This document shows positions 60,566-64,000 of a stretch of 64,000 nt of DNA, piece after piece. This DNA is from Gammaproteobacteria bacterium (GTDB lineage Bacteria > Pseudomonadota > Gammaproteobacteria > DSM-16500), in assembly GCA_031291255.1 (NCBI GenBank), contig JARLJN010000052.1, positions 1 to 64,000 on the forward strand, given 5' to 3'. Below the pieces are notes generated by a model. The model was not told where the DNA came from and searched no databases. It worked only from the letters and a program-made list of their open reading frames with translations. The number at the start of each line of letters is the position of its first letter. The stretch's first letter is position 1. A program made the position numbers and the translations under genes.

Positions 60566-63205
60566 CTAAGGGTTGTTATAGGCTATAACATTATTGCGGC
60601 CCGAATTTTTTGCCTGATATAAAGCTGTATCAGAAGCGGCAATTAAATCTTGAAGTTGCAGTCCATGATGAGGGTACATAGAAACCCCTATTGATATTGT
60701 AATGGGATCTAATATTTTTCCATCGTACTCTATTTTCATCATTTGCGCTCGATTACGCAACTCTTCAGCACGCCTCAACGCAATGTCTAATGAAATTGAA
60801 GGCATAGCAATGACAAATTCTTCGCCGCCATAACGACAAACTAAATCTGATGGACGTATAAATTTTTCAAAAAGTGATGCAAAACTTTTAAGAACCACAT
60901 CACCTGCTTCGTGCCCGAAATTATCATTTACATTTTTAAAAAAATCGATATCTACCATCATAATGCCACATGAGGCTTTCATTCTTGCCGCTACTTTTAA
61001 TTCCTTATCTAACCACTCTTCCAAATAGCGCCTGTTATACAAACCTGTAAGCGAATCACGAATAGATTGTTCCAGCAAAGTTTTTTTCAAATTTATGTTT
61101 GAAAATTCTAAAGCTAATTGCTCTCCCAGTGCATTAGCAAGAATCCTATGATAGCTCCAGTTCTCATTTCCTTCCTTTGATTCTAAATACAATAGCGCCA
61201 TATTTTCTTTATCAATTTCGATTGGAATGCAAAAATAATTATAAGAATTTTTAAATATTTTTTCACTATGTGCACAACCAGAGCTTAATTCTCGACTCGT
61301 TAATTTATTCTCTATCTTTTCTTTTATAGCAGAGCACTCAGAAGGCTGCATTATTTTTTTTTGCATTAATGGAAAATCCCATGTACTTGCAGATTTCAAC
61401 TCACTACCTATTCCTTGAGAAAAATACAATGTGCCTGCAACATCAGGGAATAATAATTGGCAATAGTGTGAAACAAATTTTGCCGCTTCTGTTAAAGTTA
61501 AACACGGTTGCAAAGAACTCATTAATTCTTTTAAAAGCAAGAGCTCTTTATTACGCTGATTTAGCTTTTGTATGTTTTTTTCAAGTTCTTCATTACTGTG
61601 CTGCAACTTTTTATCATTACGTTCTAATCTTTTTTTATTTTTATTGGCGATTCGCTCTGAAGAGACAACCTTACGCACCAAAGGAACGACTTGCCAATAT
61701 AATAATAGCAATCCTATCGCGATGGGTATAACCGCCAAAAACAAAACAATGAATAACTGATGACGAACAGGCATATAAATTTCTTCAGTATCCATTTTAA
61801 CTGACATGCCTAAATTTAAATTTCCTATAGGGCCATAGACTGAAATCACATTAATTCGACGATAATCAAGCGTCGTAATAATTCCAGCCTGGCCACGCAA
61901 AGCATAAAACATAGGCAGAGGCTTATCATTTATAATTAAAGAGGTATTAAAAGCCTCAGGATAAAGTCGCATAGGAAAACACTGCGCTGAACTTGCATTC
62001 AATAAACCACAAATCCCAACCTCACCCGTTGATCCCAAACCCTCATAATCTTTATACATTTCATCCAGTTCATGCAACGGTGCCTCACCTGAAAAATAAC
62101 CGATTAATTTATTATCCTTTATAACAGGCACCTTAAATTTAAAATAAAATCCTTTATCCCAAAGTAAAGAAGATTGATATGGCGTATTCAATTTCACTCC
62201 AATACTAGGGTTAGGCTGATATTCCCCTTCTCTCACTAAACTCATTCCATTCTTATCCAGCCATTGAACTGCATTAAATTCTTTTAACATTAAGGGATGC
62301 GTATATTTATTTAAATTTTTTATATTATTAGCATTAACATTTTGCAAAGAATCCATCAGAAAATCATTGTGAGCTACTGAAATAACATCATTTTCTATGC
62401 TATTTATGGAATTCACAATGACTTTAACTTTATTTTGAAAATTTATTTTTAATATACGCTGTATATATAAAATATTTTGATGCGTTAAGATCGAAATACT
62501 AACCAACCCAACAGTCAATGTCACACCCAAAAAAATGACGCCCATGACAAATGTTATTCTCTTACCTTCATCATCCTTATAAAGTTTTTTATACCAATCC
62601 ATTTCACTCCAAATCAAGTACCACGCTATACTAACAACCATAAAACTAATTGTAGTGGGTATAGACATACGTGTGTATCCATACCCACCAAAAATAAATT
62701 CTAATTTGAGGGTATAAATCAGGAATCCAGTTAACGCGATGAAAAAAATAATGTAGGTAAAAGACTGAATGATGATAGCGACTTTTCTTATATGACCATA
62801 AGATATTAGATAACCGATACTAGCAGACAATATGTATACGATTGATGTATTAACTGCCATACGGCCAGGATAAGGATTAAGATCCTCCAACCATGGGATA
62901 ATAAACAATCTATCTATACCCAAATCATATTCAAAGATATTTTGACTTAAACTGAACATAGAAATAATCATTACTATGAAAAGAATGCTTTTCTGAAATA
63001 TATTTTTATAGGGAAACTCGAAGTTGAATAATAGAAAATAAATCCCGAACAGAGTGACGCAAAGGGCTGTGTTAAATACCATCCCAACAAAACCAGAAAT
63101 AAACTGTATCATGATGGGCACATGAAAAATCCACCCAGCCAAAATTGTTGATCCCATAGCAATCAACAAAATAGAGCAAATAATGGACTTTTTATATTGA
63201 TTCAT
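60566..63205 (-). CDS. Membrane diguanylate cyclase with sensor and GAF domains
   Basis: The protein makes the second messenger c-di-GMP. Of its 879 residues, the first 240 contain about seven membrane segments, then a periplasmic Cache-like sensor (about 245-480), another membrane segment, a coiled coil (about 510-560), a GAF-like domain (about 565-700) and a GGDEF domain. The catalytic motif is GGEEF, and RPSD sits five residues before it, the inhibitory I-site RxxD, so product feedback is expected. DSLTGLYNRRYLEEW opens the GGDEF domain. It is followed by the partial FUSC gene upstream on the same strand. Confidence 0.93.
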   Translation of the reverse strand: MNQYKKSIICSILLIAMGSTILAGWIFHVPIMIQFISGFVGMVFNTALCVTLFGIYFLLFNFEFPYKNIFQKSILFIVMIISMFSLSQNIFEYDLGIDRLFIIPWLEDLNPYPGRMAVNTSIVYILSASIGYLISYGHIRKVAIIIQSFTYIIFFIALTGFLIYTLKLEFIFGGYGYTRMSIPTTISFMVVSIAWYLIWSEMDWYKKLYKDDEGKRITFVMGVIFLGVTLTVGLVSISILTHQNILYIQRILKINFQNKVKVIVNSINSIENDVISVAHNDFLMDSLQNVNANNIKNLNKYTHPLMLKEFNAVQWLDKNGMSLVREGEYQPNPSIGVKLNTPYQSSLLWDKGFYFKFKVPVIKDNKLIGYFSGEAPLHELDEMYKDYEGLGSTGEVGICGLLNASSAQCFPMRLYPEAFNTSLIINDKPLPMFYALRGQAGIITTLDYRRINVISVYGPIGNLNLGMSVKMDTEEIYMPVRHQLFIVLFLAVIPIAIGLLLLYWQVVPLVRKVVSSERIANKNKKRLERNDKKLQHSNEELEKNIQKLNQRNKELLLLKELMSSLQPCLTLTEAAKFVSHYCQLLFPDVAGTLYFSQGIGSELKSASTWDFPLMQKKIMQPSECSAIKEKIENKLTSRELSSGCAHSEKIFKNSYNYFCIPIEIDKENMALLYLESKEGNENWSYHRILANALGEQLALEFSNINLKKTLLEQSIRDSLTGLYNRRYLEEWLDKELKVAARMKASCGIMMVDIDFFKNVNDNFGHEAGDVVLKSFASLFEKFIRPSDLVCRYGGEEFVIAMPSISLDIALRRAEELRNRAQMMKIEYDGKILDPITISIGVSMYPHHGLQLQDLIAASDTALYQAKNSGRNNVIAYNNP

Positions 63206-63260
63206 TGGATATTCTAATCCTTAGAACTCCTTTATCTTCTGCCATTATACCATATCTAAC

Positions 63261-64000
63261 TTATCGTATGGCCTCGGTTAATCCCAATATAACTTTATAA
63301 ATATCTTTAAAATCATAGAGTAACGCTGACACAGCCATATAATCTTTTGAAACATCTAACAACTCTAGAGGTAAGGAAATTATTTTATTGATCTGTTTTT
63401 CTAGCAAAACTATATCTTGATAAAAGACATCTAAGTTATCTTCTTGTATTTTTAAATCTAAACGCACAAGCACCCCTTCCATGCACGCTTTAGCGTCTTG
63501 CACACAACTGTTCAACGAATCTGATAAATCATTCAGTAGCATAGGATCAATAGCGTTTCTCGTAACATAATGCATTGCAAATAATATTTGCCCCAACTGT
63601 TCTATCTTCATTAAAAAATGTCTATGGCCCTGCTGCAAACTAGGGACAAAATGTGCTTGATAAACCCATTCTGGAAAATTTAATTGGGTCTTACGTAATC
63701 TTTCTTCTACAACAAGCTTCATCGCATTCACATTATTTTCACTATTATTTTTTTTCAGCAGCAAATCGACTATCGAAGATAAATAATTTGAGTAGGCTTC
63801 TATAATTAAAATGACACCCTTCCTAAAATCCACATCGGGACGAGGGCGAAAGAAAAATAATCCCGTTAAAAAAGCAACTAGCGCCCCCAAACTCACATCA
63901 TGAAGATGTGCAAACGGAGAATTATTAACTGAAAGTGGCGTCACTAATAAAAATACAACCGCAACAAATAATAAATCTGGCGATAAATATTTGAAATGAT
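63261..64000 (-). CDS. FUSC family transporter, 5' end beyond the window
   Basis: The reading frame stays open through the window end: upstream of the GTG at 63944 it reads LSPDLLFVAVVFLLVTPLSV, a membrane segment, so the gene starts outside. The visible 245 residues include the membrane segment LGALVAFLTGLFFF with RPRPDVDFRKGV and a long helical cytoplasmic domain, as in FUSC/aromatic acid exporters (compare 40439-41515). It precedes the diguanylate cyclase by 56 bases and may share its operon. Substrate unknown. Confidence 0.8.
   Translation of the reverse strand, partial: HFKYLSPDLLFVAVVFLLVTPLSVNNSPFAHLHDVSLGALVAFLTGLFFFRPRPDVDFRKGVILIIEAYSNYLSSIVDLLLKKNNSENNVNAMKLVVEERLRKTQLNFPEWVYQAHFVPSLQQGHRHFLMKIEQLGQILFAMHYVTRNAIDPMLLNDLSDSLNSCVQDAKACMEGVLVRLDLKIQEDNLDVFYQDIVLLEKQINKIISLPLELLDVSKDYMAVSALLYDFKDIYKVILGLTEAIR

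Noticed and set aside
1..64000. CRISPR array, prophage, integrase, transposase or restriction-modification genes
   Set aside because: No regular short repeats with spacers and no coding region with such motifs were found. The palindromic repeats are dispersed, not arrayed.

Overview
The window is AT-rich chromosomal DNA of a gammaproteobacterium, most likely an intracellular member of the Legionellales (Legionella/Coxiella relatives). This rests on gene content, not on a database search. The glycine cleavage system uses the split gcvT-gcvH-gcvPA-gcvPB form, housekeeping genes are of gammaproteobacterial type, and several genes look like Dot/Icm effectors: a U-box protein, an F-box-like protein with an N-myristoylation signal, a glycine-zipper pair, a run of three paralogues, and a large helical protein. 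At least one is preceded by a tandem CTTAAT element spaced 11 bp, the layout reported for PmrA boxes in Legionella and Coxiella. No CRISPR array, prophage or insertion sequence is visible.

Layout. 0-5 kb: membrane U-box protein (-), then rplY-pth-ychF (+) closed by a strong bidirectional terminator. 3.8-6.5 kb: two paralogous candidate effectors (-). 6.5-9.9 kb: a small gene, rnr and rlmB, translationally coupled (-). 10-18 kb is accessory: lipoprotein plus ferritin-like/VIT1 transporter, an unknown regulator-like protein, a LuxR-type regulator, two small secreted proteins, a decayed second copy of the LuxR leader and 5' end, a GNAT acetyltransferase, an MFS transporter and a class II Fic protein. 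17.7-23.4 kb: rppH, ptsP, tauE/safE-like, lgt, thyA and a secreted protein on the minus strand. 23.6-31 kb: dapB, a lipoprotein, a weakly LRR-like protein and the glycine cleavage operon. 31.2-33.2 kb: a 657-residue helical candidate effector.

33.3-39.8 kb: ygfB-pepP-ubiH, trxA, rho, an SGNH esterase and an EVE-domain protein. 39.9-43 kb: dps, a FUSC transporter and the F-box-like protein. 42.9-46 kb: an ABC importer with fused permeases and no binding protein. 46.2-48.8 kb: a pteridine reductase-like SDR, a MidA-type methyltransferase and a PTPS-III-like enzyme, which together suggest a non-standard folate/pterin route. 48.9-51.8 kb: three tandem paralogues sharing a conserved C-terminal domain, next to a tRNA-Glu(CTC). 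52-64 kb: pcnB, aroA, elaA, a TPR-methyltransferase, a GIN-domain lipoprotein, sppA, a sulfurtransferase, a membrane diguanylate cyclase and a second FUSC protein cut by the window end.

Palindromic GC-rich intergenic repeats (GTAGCCCGGA type, GTAGGTTGGG type and others) punctuate the window, mostly at gene ends, where they probably act as transcription terminators or mRNA 3' stabilisers.
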